Assembly (NCBI GenBank): GCA_964019135.1
Contig: OZ025263.1
Location: 17,275,123-17,339,122, forward strand
Source: Arenicola marina
Lineage: Eukaryota; Annelida; Polychaeta; Arenicolidae
Direction: 5' to 3'
DNA length: 64,000 bases
A program made the position numbers and the translations under genes. A model generated the notes under the pieces. That model had not been told where the DNA came from. It saw nothing but the letters and a program-made list of their open reading frames with translations, and ran no database searches. Below, piece by piece: positions 13,069-26,600 of the stretch; position 1 is the stretch's first letter, and every line of letters begins with the position of its first letter.

Positions 13069-16000
13069 CTGCAGCGAAAACAAAACGGTTTGATTAGGCA
13101 GTTATACCTAATTATGGTTCTCCATGTCAAATGTAATACGTGTCTTCACCGTGTAAATTGTTGGCGTACAACATGCAACATTCCTAAGTAGCGTAACTGT
13201 ATAGTGCGATTTGTAGGGTATATATATATAATATTTGTTCAACAACAACCGAATTCTTAAGTAATGTCTAATAGGTAAAGTTATGTGGATTGTTAATAAA
13301 CATTGCACCATCGCTCTTGCCCTTCTGTTTCTCGATGTTCGTACTTATCATTGCAACCCAACTCAAACATAGTATGTCCAACAATATACACATCTCACTG
13401 AATAAATCCATGGTTACATAGAGCGAATCGAGTATATATTTTACAACATAATGTTCATGTATATATCCTGGCAGCTCACCTGACATTCATCCAGGAGAAC
13501 TTCGTATCGGAACTTGGGCTTGTCGGCATTGAGCTCAAGGTCGTTGGAGGTCATAAACATGGCTGCGCTGTCGAGGTTGTCGTTGGCCTTGTCGTAGTAG
13601 GCGACCGAGTTCTTGCAGTGGTAAGTGATGTTCTGCACGGCCTCCGTGCTCAGCAGCTGCAGGAAGGTCATCTGGACATTGTCCGCCTTGTAGGTGAACT
13701 GCAAGCACGAAGAGTAAACATGTCAGCTTCTAATTATCAAATTATTAAATTATCCAACAAGCGATGCAATACACTAAAATCGTAAGCCCTGTGGCACGTA
13801 TGAAGGAGACGTTGTTCCGTACCCCTCCATTTCCCCCTCTCCCCCGCCCCTCCCATCTCTGCTGTGAAGACCATTTGGAGGTACATACCGGGAAGACTGT
13901 TCGGTACCCCTCCAGCCCCACTATCCCCACTCCCCCGCCACCCCACCATCCGCCCTCCCCCTCCACCCCACCATCCCCGATCCCCCTCCCCCCTCTGCTG
14001 TGAGAACCACGCGGCGGTACATACCGGGAAGACTGTTCCGTACCCCTCCACCCCCACACTCCCACCCCGCCCCCTCCCCACTTCTGTGAGGACCACGTGG
14101 ATATATGTGTATATACATACCGAGAAGCCGTTTTCCATCTCATCGGCGAACCAGACGTGGCCAGGCTCGCCCCGGTACCACACCCCCTTGAAGATCTGTC
14201 CGGGCTTGGCCATGACGCAGGTCTGGTGGGCCTGGATGTCGCAGAATACTTCGATGGCGTCCACCGGACTGCCCTGGTTGGGGTCGACCCAGTACATACC
14301 TGCAGGGAAGAAAATATACGTATATATATATAAATATATATATTGACCTTGATCGTGAAGCATTAACTAGCCTTAAACAAAAAATGTCGATACTTAAGTA
14401 TTGTCGCTTTATGGACAGAAAACTGAGAAAAATCAGACATAATCAGACATAAATTAACGGTCCCTTCAGTTTGATCTATCCTCATTTGCTTGTCCCGGGA
14501 GCTTTCTTGGTTTAATTTGACTCCAGTGTGCGCACAGGTTGCCTAAGACAATAAATATTTCATTTCATGGTTGGTTGGTTTGGTTATTCAGGACGCTTTA
14601 ACCACTTTTGGTCATATCGCGTCAATGGGAGAAGGAAAGGAGAGTGGAGCCATGTCCCCGGGGGTAACCCTCTACTCTTTACGAACAAAGACGTGAGATC
14701 TTTATCCCGCGACCACACAGACATGGCCACAGCAGGGCTCGAACCACCGACCCACCATTTCATTTCATGTGCCGCTGTCCTAGTTTCGAGTAGGAGGGGT
14801 CGATGTATGCTGAACATCCGTAATAAGGAACGTGTTTACCCGAAAGGTATATATTCGCATATTTATGGCGCAGACAAACATGTATAGGGATAGGTGAGTT
14901 TATTCTTCAAGTCAAAGTACGCACAGACATAACAGTAGATATTCGTAAAACATGGGCAAATTTATAGTTAAGTTTAGAATTGCCGATGGGTAACATTGAA
15001 ACTATAAAAAGCACGAAGTGCAAGTCGTTTAAACTCTAAATATTCGAGTCTCCGGTGGTTATACGTGGGTAGTGGTTATACGTGGGTAGTGGTTATACGT
15101 GGGTAGTGGTTATACGTGGGTAGCGTACCAATTTCTTCCGGAAGCGGCGACTATACTACCGATAAACTTAAACTACGACATCAAATCCAAGGTGCTTGAG
15201 TTGGTTGGCTTCTTTGAAATATGGAGACCATATTGCGATAATGCGGAGGGTCCAAGGTTAAGGACAATTTATTATGGAATAGTTGCAGATATAAAAGGGA
15301 AGGGGGGGGGGGGGTGAGGACGAGTCTTGCCCAGGTAGAATTCTCCAAAAGTATTACGACGGGGGGCGGGGCGGGGAAGGGTTAGCTCCAAAGAGATAGT
15401 GGGCAGGGGCTCCGTGCACAGAGGGGCGTACAGTTTGCATAGACAAATGTCATCCTCGCTCAAAAAATAGAGAGGGGGAGGCATAAATCCAAGTCATTTT
15501 GCTGTGATTGTAATTGCTTGGTCAAAATTAAGGGTAAAACAATTCTTGTGACCTTGAACTTTTGGCTATATCGCAAGAATCGGCGCGAAAAAAACCCCCT
15601 TAAAGGTGATGTCGCGAATATAGAGGATTTCACACAATAATTACACACCCCCCCCCCTCCCAATCGCACTTTTTTCAGAACCCCCTCCCCCCCACCTTCA
15701 CCTCCGATCACCCTCTGTGCATGGTGCATGCAGTGGCGCCTCATGGTGGTATAACCTGAACTATAATCTGCCAAATGATCTACAACATATAGCGGGCTTC
15801 TCGCACACATGCTTACCGTCCTCGAACTCCGGGTGTGCCATGGCGAGGTCCTTGCAGGTGCGGGCAGGGGCGGCGTGGGTCCCGGTGGGATTCTTGAAGG
15901 CCTCAATGGCGTCCCCGATCTCTACCAGGGCTTCAAAGGCGTTCTCGTCCTTCTACAAACGACATATATCAATGCATATAGAGAGATACTGGACAGGGAT

Positions 16001-19000
16001 TTAATCCGATAACAATTTAACGGTTCATTAACAATAAAACACATGGCTTACCCACACAATATTAAATGCTAGTATCGTTTTGTCCAATGTATAATACAGG
16101 ATATAATTCTGAACCGCTTGCTACCTGCCTATGATTCACAAGGTCATTAATTGACCATTTGTTCACCAGACAGAATGATCCATGCAGATCCCGCAGCATA
16201 GACACTCGGACTAATTATCAGTATGTGTACTATCAATACTGAACTACGCCAGCCACGGAAAGAATTTCTGCGAGAAGCCAGTTGTTGCACAGTCTTTACA
16301 TGATGGTGAACGACTACCGTGTCATAGATTATTGCAAAAAGGACCTGAGAACAAATGTGACGAGTATTGATCGATCCAATGAAGCCATAAACGACAAGAC
16401 GTATTATTTCCACACTATCCGCTGAAACTCAATATATATATATATGTGAGCGCCCTCTACCTTGAGATCTTCCTTGCTGCGCACACGACCAGTGGCCTTG
16501 GGGTCGTCACCCTATACAGAAAACAGTCAAGTATGACGTGAAGGTTTATTATACTGTGGGGGGGGGGGGGGTGTAGAATAGAATGTAGTACATATTATAT
16601 ATGGTAGTGTTGGGGAGCCTCGGTTGTTGAGTAGCGCTGAGGTGCAGGTCAGCAGATCGTGGGTTGGAACCCTGATATACCTACATTAGGTGGCCTAATA
16701 ATGTGAAAGGATGTAACATTTCGCCCTTGATTCATGTATGTTAACAGTTACGGTCCATATTACGGTCTAGAGTCCGGCATGTTTACCCCATTAGTTGGAG
16801 ATACGATGCGCATTTTAGAGATGCACAAGTTTTTTTTATCTCGCGATAATGATGACGATTAACACAGTATACAGTACTGATAAGGGTTCACGTATTCTTC
16901 AATGGATAGGACGTGGTGTTACCATGAGGGGGTCGGGGCCCTTGGGTCTGGTGAAGTAGCCTCCCCAGTCGGGTCGGTGGGCGTAGTCGCCGCCATAACT
17001 GCCGCTGCTGGAGCCCTGGAAATACACCCGCAAACCATTGACAAACGCCGTCTGACACCACGTTAAAGGGTCGACCCCCAACGTTAAAGTCACCACTCAT
17101 CACCATTAAGGAGAGTTAGACATGCCAAAAACAAGATGGTTGATTGAGAACAAATTGAAAGCGTATTTTCATGTCTTCACCCTTTTCTTCTTTGAATAAT
17201 TATATCATAACTAGCAGTTCACATGGAATGATATGTATGTCAGGGGTATAATATTTGTGCTGAAATACTGCTAATACACCCGACTTGCCCAGCGCTGCAT
17301 TCGATTAAATTGAAATATTTGTGCAACAACACATATATATATTCTCATCAAAACATTTTTACACTAAATATATCAATGTATCCTAGGTAACCTAAATACT
17401 CTTTGAGCACTCCCAAAACTGATCTTGTAACTGATATTACAACACCTATACTACTATGTGCTATGTATGTAATAGTAACACAACCACCAGTTTCACTTAC
17501 CGGGGGTCCGGGGGGTCCGGGGGGTCCGGGGGGTCCCTACAACAAATGGTGGGACATGTGAAACCTTATGACCGGTTAGTTCCTGGCCCAACAATAGTTG
17601 CTATCAATTACCTCTCGAATGTTTTCCGCCAGATACAAATAGAGACTGAAAATTATAACTAAAATAGGACCGAAATTTGTTCAGCTTACTGATTCCTTCA
17701 AGTTGTTATAATCATTAAATATAATGATATATTAAATATAAGAATTTAAATATTGTGCATAATGTTCATAGACTGGTCACGTGATGATTTACACCTACCT
17801 CACGACCATCATCTCCAGACGGACCACGTGGACCCTGCCAAGGTCAAAGGGTCAAAACAAAACTTCAATATCTGACTGAATAATGCCTATTTCCAGGCAT
17901 GACACTGATCAAAATATGTACCACGAAGATGTTTTGGAAGAAAATGAATGCTTTAACATCAGGTAGAGTGGTGTTCTTTCTTGACATGTTAATTATTTCC
18001 TGAACATACACATTAAGATTTGTCCTGAGCGTCATGCGACAAATCATCTTTCATGTAAATACTTCAGAACCGGCATTTGTCAGCCGGTTATTCTTACTGC
18101 AGCGGAGCATGTTTTGTACTGTTTCGGTCTATATATAGGGTAAGTTAATTAGGATTGTGATATGGAAGGAATGGCATCTTACGCGCTGTCCCGAGAGTCC
18201 TGGAATGCCGTCCTTGCCCGTCTGTCCCATGGTGCCCCTGGCTCCCGGCTCTCCCTGTGAGGGCGGAGAGGGGGGCCACGTGAGATAGAGACGATATCGG
18301 CAAAAATATATTAATTATATTATATATATATTAATTATATAAAATATATGTATTAATTATGCATAATACATAGAATAATTATATATTATATAAGTTAGCA
18401 TGTATATGTCCGACGCCTGTGTTGGTTGGGTGATACCTACCCTGTTTCCGGGGGTTCCTGGCTGACCTGGAGGTCCTGGCTCACCTGGCTCCCCCTGGTG
18501 AGTGGGAAAGAAAGATGATGATGAGTATTTATCTTCACACGACGACACGTCAATGAATTAATACACATGGGGCCCCACGGTCGTTCTCCCATGTTACGGC
18601 GGATCATTGTTTCACATAGGACCAACGCAGGACGCACGCCTATACCATTTACGGTAATAATAATAAGCCCTTCGTGACCTCTAAAGTGGAAGCTGCGCCA
18701 GCCCCCGGCTAATGTGACGTCATGACTTGGGGGGCTATACGCCCTCCCGTGAGAACAGATAGCAATGGAGCTCGGGGATGGGGGGGGGGGGGAAGGGGTA
18801 ATTGCGTTCCTCGGGAATGGAGTTTTCATTTCATCGTGAACTGGGAATGAGGAAAATAATTCTTCGTGAACTGGGAACGGTGCATTAGCCGACCCACGTG
18901 ATCAAAGCTTTCCATTTATTGTGAACTGGGAATCTAGATATTAAATAACCGGGAATCGGAAAATCGCCAATTTATATCATATATCCGCCCTCATTATTGT

Positions 19001-20605
19001 ATGCATGGAGTTCATCTCTTAATTCATAGTGTACTGCGAATAAAGACATTAATTCTCCGTGATCTGGGAACATGACCCCCCCCCCCCCCCTTTCCTTAAC
19101 TGGCGCTGTGCGTATCACACTAAAGGCGAGTACCACACGTCGCGCCCAGCACTTCGGTAAGTAAGTAATTGGTTTATTACTAGTCAGCTGTGAGATGTCA
19201 ACAATGTCTCCCAAAATAGAAAACAAGAATAACATTGTCACCCAGCTCTTCGCGGCTTAACAGATACTGCATGGAAACAGAACGAACAATTATTTAATCA
19301 TCAAATAAGTGGTACTTACAGACATGCCCGGAGCTCCCTGCAGACCCGGCATCCCAGGCCATCCCTTGTCTCCCTAACAGGAAAAAGTACAGTACGGATA
19401 GATGAGCACCAGGTCGAAACAACAGAATACAACACTATAGACGAATTCCCTAATCTTAGTTCTGATTTCTTTCACGAAGAGGCGCCACTGGATATTATTA
19501 TTTTGGAATTTGCGAAATCATGTAAAGTTGGCGTTATTGCGTCACAACATATTCTGTAGACGATTAAAAACTCGATATGGTCATGTAATGTAAAGGAAAT
19601 ATTATACCTCCTGACTTACATTTAGAATAACACTCGTTTTCTATACATTTCATTAACTACTATAATATATTAAAAATTAAAGATAACACCAAAAAATGTC
19701 CCAGAACTCCTTGCGCCTGTCATGCTTTCTTTTTTAATATTTATTGCGGATATTTGCGAAGTCATACACGTTTTCACAACCAATGCCAACAAAGTAAACT
19801 TACATAGCGAGGCTAGTGGCACCTGTTTCATTGATGGTATGAAATAAAACATCCCCCTTTTGATATATATATACATATATGAATCCTATTTTATACTTTG
19901 CAGGAGTTGATACGTATAAATATTGGGACGGCGTGCCATCGAGAAGGCTGAAGATTGTTACCTTGCCACCGGTTGCACCTGGGGAACCCCTCTGTCCTTG
20001 CAGACCAGAAGGACCCTGCAACATACACATATTGTTACAGCACACCGCATCGAATCAATCTATAATCAGCAGCTTTTAAATCATGAATCATAGTTTAATA
20101 ACAGCTTAAACTGTAATTGCATGGACCCACATGTTCAATACATTTTACTTTCCTCAACAGAATTTTCAAATTTATCTCATGCAGCAACATTTATTTAATC
20201 TTGTCGTGTAGTGTGGAGGTATCAAATCACGTGACCGTGACGTCATACGTACGCTGGGTCCCGGGGATCCGACTGACCCTCTCACTCCCGCCACTCCAGA
20301 TTCTCCCTGCCAATGATAAGCAGCGTTTACATCAGACACGGCGACAGCCCATTTATAGTAAACATAGTATATCATAGTGTGTCCGTATCATGATGTTATG
20401 GAGCGTCATCGAGAAAGAAATATCATATATACCATTATCATTATTTATATCAAATATCATACACAGCATTATCATTATTTATATCAAATATCACATATAC
20501 CATTATCATAAACAGTCTCATTATTGTTATCAAATATCATTTATACCATATATCATAATCATAATATTTATTATTATTTTTATTATTTTTATTTTAGTAT
20601 TATTA

Positions 20606-20642
<37 letters not shown>

Positions 20643-23600
20643 TATGTTACTACTTCTACTACGCACCCTCTCTCCACGTTCGCCAGACGGTCCTGAGGAT
20701 CCCGGGGGTCCACGCATGCCCTGACAAGTAAAACAACTAACTTGCAAATCCTACGTCATCACTACGCCAAAAATGAAATGACTTGGTGTAATGATTACAC
20801 AATTACACAAAGCATCTCGTAGGATAAAATCACTGGGCCCAGTAAGTCTGTAATACTACTGTCCACCAAGCATTCAATTTGTCCCATAATGAATAGCGCG
20901 TTAGAATATTGGATCACCTCGTCATTAAGTAAGAATGATATACAATTTTAATTACTATTTTATATGAACCTAGATGACGTGGGGTGTGTGTGTGTGGGGG
21001 GGGGGGGCATACCTGCATTCCCGGGGCTCCGCTCGGTCCGGAGGGTCCGGGCGGTCCAGATGGGCCCTTGTCTCCTTGGCGACCAGACAAGCCTGGCAGG
21101 CCGTCCTTACCCGGCTGTCCCTCGGGTCCGGGCTGGCCAGCCATACCAGGGCTACCGGAGGATCCCGGGGAGCCTCGTTCTCCCCTGGATCCGGGGCTGC
21201 CGTCATCTCCGGGGGGTCCGGGTTCTCCCTGGGAGGAGGGGGGAGGGGGTATCATAATTAATGAAACGATTTGGTGTTTTGGGCCGCTTCTGTGCACACA
21301 AGAGATAACTGGGCCAAGACACCTCTCGCCTGGAACGATGAAGAACGAACGAATGGGTGAAACACGTCCAAGAATAGGTCCTCGGGCTGGATGCGAACCC
21401 AGGACCGATTGTGGAGGCCACGGGCACAGCGCCATCTGTGTCTCGTTGGTCGTGTGAAGATGTAGTATTACGCAATCCTAGATGTAGTTTTAACGCATAA
21501 TGTATGTCTCGAATGTTTCTTTGGCAAAAAATATGAAGTGGGATGATGCGATGATGCGGGGATCCACAAATGTATGACTATTCCAAACAAATGCATTACT
21601 GTTATTCAAAGCTTGATCTAGATGATAAAAATCACCTCACAAGTGCTTTCAAATTGTCAAGGGCAATAAACCCTTAACACAGCCGAACCATAACAGCTTC
21701 CTGTAAATACTACAGATCGACGAAGGCGACAGAAGCCGTCGCGAGACTCACGCGAGATCCCAGGGGTCCGGCGGGTCCTGGCTCACCGCGCATGCCCGGC
21801 AGACCGACCAATCCGCGCTCTCCCTGCTGTCCGGGGGGTCCAGACGGTCCAGGCGATCCCTGTAAAGTGTCGAGGAAGAGTTAGTTGTTGCCTCTAGCCA
21901 TAGCTACCACCCAACAGAAGCATTACCTAGATCCTAGGTATCATTATGTTGAAATAGAACATATTAACCTCGTGGTTTGTGTCGCGCAATACACATACTG
22001 GGAGAATTAGAGTTTTCTACGCCAGGACAAATACATGGTCAAATGGTCAATTAAAGACCTGGTGTCATGAATATTTTATGGTCTGCCTATTGAAATTTAC
22101 ACGGGACGGACCAACAATAGCAAAACTAAATAATTTGTTTTTGTCAATGGCCCATTAGGACTTTCGTTCAGTTCCTAAATTTATTACTCATTCAGTCCAG
22201 TATATGTAAATTAATATTTATACTTATATAGGAATTTTGAGGGGTTATCACACACATAACGGTTACATTGAAGGTTTACAGCATAAGATAAGATAAATGT
22301 AATCAGCATCTTAAGTGACCGCCGTCTCCCGGGCGACGAGTCTCTGGCGCGGTACCCACCCCATCTCCGTCCTCCCCCTGTTCGCCTGGGCTGCCGTCAC
22401 GACCGGGCTCTCCTGCCGCTCCCGTGTCTCCAGGGCGACCCTGCGCTCCAGGCTCTCCACGGTTTCCCTGGCAACAACAAGAACGTGATTTCCCGTAGTT
22501 GCGCGTGGTTAAGGCACTGCACTATAAACTGCACTAGGTATTTTACATACGATGTGTATTCATATCATGGTGTTGTCCCTATATATATAACGTTTTATAA
22601 TATATGCTATATGATATTTTGTAATATAATATAATATATCATATCTTATATGATATGTTATATAATATTTCACCATATGATATGTATATTTTTTTATACT
22701 CTATATACTTATTCGTAAGTTTCTCGTTAATTTTTCATTTTTCAATGGATAACTTCATTCCATTTTTTATGTTCTTTCTTCGCATTATCATATTACTGGG
22801 CTGCGGTCAGTTTGAGATTGGATAACTGTTAGTACTCCACGTTACCTTGCTTCCCGGGCTTCCTGGGGCTCCGGCGGGACCGGTGGGGCCGACGAGACCT
22901 TGCTGGCCAGGCTGGCCGGGTCCACCGGGGGTTCCGGGGCCTCCTCTGTCTCCCGTGGAGCCGGTGGCACCACGTGGTCCGGCCTTACCCTCCACGCCGG
23001 GCTTTCCCTGGGGTCCACCAGCACCTCTCTCTCCGGCGGGTCCTGGCGGGCCGCCGGTACCCTACAGTCACACACAGAGAGCTCTTAGAGAAGTGCCGGA
23101 CGATCGTTACGTATATAAAGTACCCTACGAACGTTAACTACTTTAAGTGTGTTAAGTACGCTAAGAGCGTCAAGGGCGCTACTACGCTTCGAACGTTAAT
23201 TACTTTAAGTGCGTTAAGTACGCTAAGAGCGTCAAGGGCGCTACTACGCTTCGAACGTTAATTACTTTAAGTGCGTTAAGTACGCTAAGAGCGTCAAGGG
23301 CGCTACTACGCTTCGAACGTTAATTACTTTAAGTGCGTTAAGTACGCTAAGAGCGTCAAGGGCGCTACTACGCTGCGAACGTTAAATTCGTTAAGTGCGT
23401 TAAGTACGCTAAGATCGTCAAGGGCGCTACTACGCTGCGAAAGTTAATTACTTAAACGGCGTTAAGTACGCTAAGAACTAAATTATGTTAAGTGCGTAAA
23501 GTACGCTGAGAACGACTGTTGCCGGTGTACTCACCCTCTCTCCTGGCAGACCGATCTCACCACGAGGTCCGGGAGGCCCCCCGGGTCCCTGCAGCGAGGA

Positions 23601-26600
23601 AGCAATTGAGAATGGATCCCTGAGTGTTATGCATGATACTCTGGTTACTGCACTAATAAGTAACGATTAGGTAAAGAATGTCATCGCCAAGAGATTTCCC
23701 CTTTACGAGTAAGTCGCCGTTATCGTGTCACATTGGGTTTAGTGGAACATTTGTAACGGTTTTCCCGGCTAGGAACAGAAAAACACAATTCGCCAATAGG
23801 ATTTTGAGAAAGAGGAAAGTGTCGACACTTGTTGTGATACTCAGTAATACCGCCAGGGGCGTGCGAGACTACGAAAAGACTGTTTCTCTCGCGTACTTTT
23901 TCATCAGTACGGCCACTGATCGGCAATAAAAGGCTGATAAAGGGTTAAATATGTTATAGAGTATGGGGTGGGTGTATGTTACTGACGGGCTGTCCCATGA
24001 GTCCTGAAGGTCCGGGGGGTCCGGCCGGCCCACGCTCGCCATAGCCACCGTTTGATCCAGGCTCTCCCCTCGGTCCTGGATCTCCCCGCTCTCCCTTGGA
24101 TGCCGTCAGACCATTCGGTCCCGGGACTCCGCTCGGTCCGCGCTCACCCTGGTAATGGATGGAAGCACCCAATATATAACCCGTGCCAGGTAGGGTTCTA
24201 GTAGTTAGCTATTGACGACTGTTTATGTCCAAACACAAATCAGGAAGTAGATCAATCATTTCAATATCAACGATTTGTTCACATCAAAGGCCAAATGGAG
24301 TACCCATTTACGTTGTTTCGCTTACAGACTCAGGGCAAGACCAAAGATTGTAATATAACGAGATTACACTCGCGATCTTCGGCAAGACTCAGACTAGAGA
24401 TCGACTCTGTTTACTGCGTTGCGACATTAACATTGCTTATATGAAGCATTCATACGAAGAGAATCCGTCCTCTCTTGCTGTTACTGACATGTACGTTATC
24501 CATTTGATGACATGTATTTTAAATTGTGTACATGTGCCATGGCCGTGTGCCATGGCCAAAAACAGGACTATACTTGGTTAACAAGACCCAGCCAGAGGAG
24601 ACATTGACACCCTCCCAGACAGGAGCTCGCCACTCGTTGAGGTCCGAAAATGACGTCATTATTTCCGACGTCATATCCAATTGAAGAAATAAGTTGTTTG
24701 TTTATCATAAGGCGCTCCCAAAATGACGTCATCTTGGTTAACAACCAGTGGTGTAAATAACGACGTCATTTTCGGAACGTAACAAGTGGCGAGATCCTGT
24801 GCTCCCAGACCCCACTACTCACAGGCTCGCCATCTTTGCCGGCGTCTCCCTCCTTGCCTCGCGGTCCAAAGTCTCCCTGTAAACATACGACATCATGAAG
24901 ATCGTTACCGTAACATAATAACTGCATCAGATTCTGCTATAGTATTGCATATGGTCAGTAATCACCAACATGTATACGCCAAGCAGTAAATATAAGATTA
25001 TTTAGCATCAAATGCGTACATTACAGTTAGCACAGCGCAATCTGTAACAAAAGCTTGCTTATTTGAGGAGATCATAAATAGCTTCATATTAGCTTTGCAT
25101 AATCATAACCTTGACCTTGACAGCGTTCGGGATTATCTGTACATCTGACATGTTACTAAAATGCGGGTGTAAAATTTACATATTTATACACATGATCTAC
25201 GCATGTTTACATCTGCATATTTGTTTATATAATCACCAATGCATATAGTCGAGGCGATATATAATCAAAAAGCGAGCCTGTGTCCTTTGTTCAATCAAGT
25301 AATGTAACAAGGTATTAACAGGTTCTATTCAGTGATAGCATATAACGACTTGCTCATGAGACCTTCCGCCTCAGCAAAGATAAACTAATGAAGATATGCA
25401 TTTCAGACAATAGACAACTGATGGGAACAAATACAATAAATAATGAGATACACAAAAAGAAGAAATAAAGAATAGATTTCTCATAGGAAGCCTTATCTCT
25501 AGGGTGACGCAGGCTAACGTACCCTCTCTCCCTTGGGTCCAATGCCGCCCCCTGGACCACGCTCTCCGGGCAGACCCTGCGTACAGACAGAGTCATTTCT
25601 TTATCTCCGTATTTTAATTGTGCATATATACATCAAGTAACAATTTATACTTTATAACTGTAACAGTCAACAATGTTAAAAACAAAAGTCTTATTCTCCG
25701 AAAAGCGGCATGTAACACATTGATAATATATGTACATAACTACGCAAACCTACCAAAGTCACATCTAAGTATCAACAATTACATCAGTAATACTCAGAGA
25801 ACGCACGGGAGATGTTGTCCTCTAGATAAGATGCAGTCAAACATGAAGCATTCCTTATGGTCGTCAACAGTACTACCGCACAACCATATACATGTATATA
25901 ACATAACCAGAAGGGTTTTAAACAGAAGGTCCATGGTCTGTTTGCTATAGGGTCCATAACATACACATCTATGGTTACAGTGCCTTGTTATTGGTACTTA
26001 CGATCAAGCCCTGTGCTCCAGGTAATCCACCTTCTCCCCTCTCTCCCGGTTTGCCCTACAGGATGCACAAACACATGTATCCATGCAAAAAGTCTGACAA
26101 AAATAGTACTACATGTACAAAAGTAACATTACTACCTAACATTTCATTTTAAAAATGTGTTCCAATATGGTTATTCCCATACATGAATAATAATAATAAT
26201 AAACCATCATTACAAATATACTAATTATAATAACATTTATTATAATTGTGAATACATATATACATACATATATTGTGAATATATTTGTTGTTTTGGGCGG
26301 AATAGGTATGTTATGTCGACTGAATGCGCACCCACCCGACCCGAACGAAAACTAAGTCTCGGGAGACACACCAATGAGGAATGTGAATCTTGGGTTTAAT
26401 TCGGATATACTCGGGTGTTTACCCAAAACAAATTCACCCAGTGTCTTTCTTACCCCCTCTCCTGGGTCTCCCGTGGGTCCGGCCGGGCCTCTCTCTCCGG
26501 GTAGACCACGTGGTCCAATCTCGCCACGATCTCCGGGTCCTCCACGCTCACCCTGGTGGATACATAAAAAAAAACATAGTCGGTCATTGCTTGTTAAGAA

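Noticed and set aside
22842..23137. Pro/Arg-rich frames overlapping collagen exon 33 in other frames
   Set aside because: Shadow frames of the GC-rich Gly-X-Y exon; the same holds for similar frames over exons 26, 27, 31 and 36.
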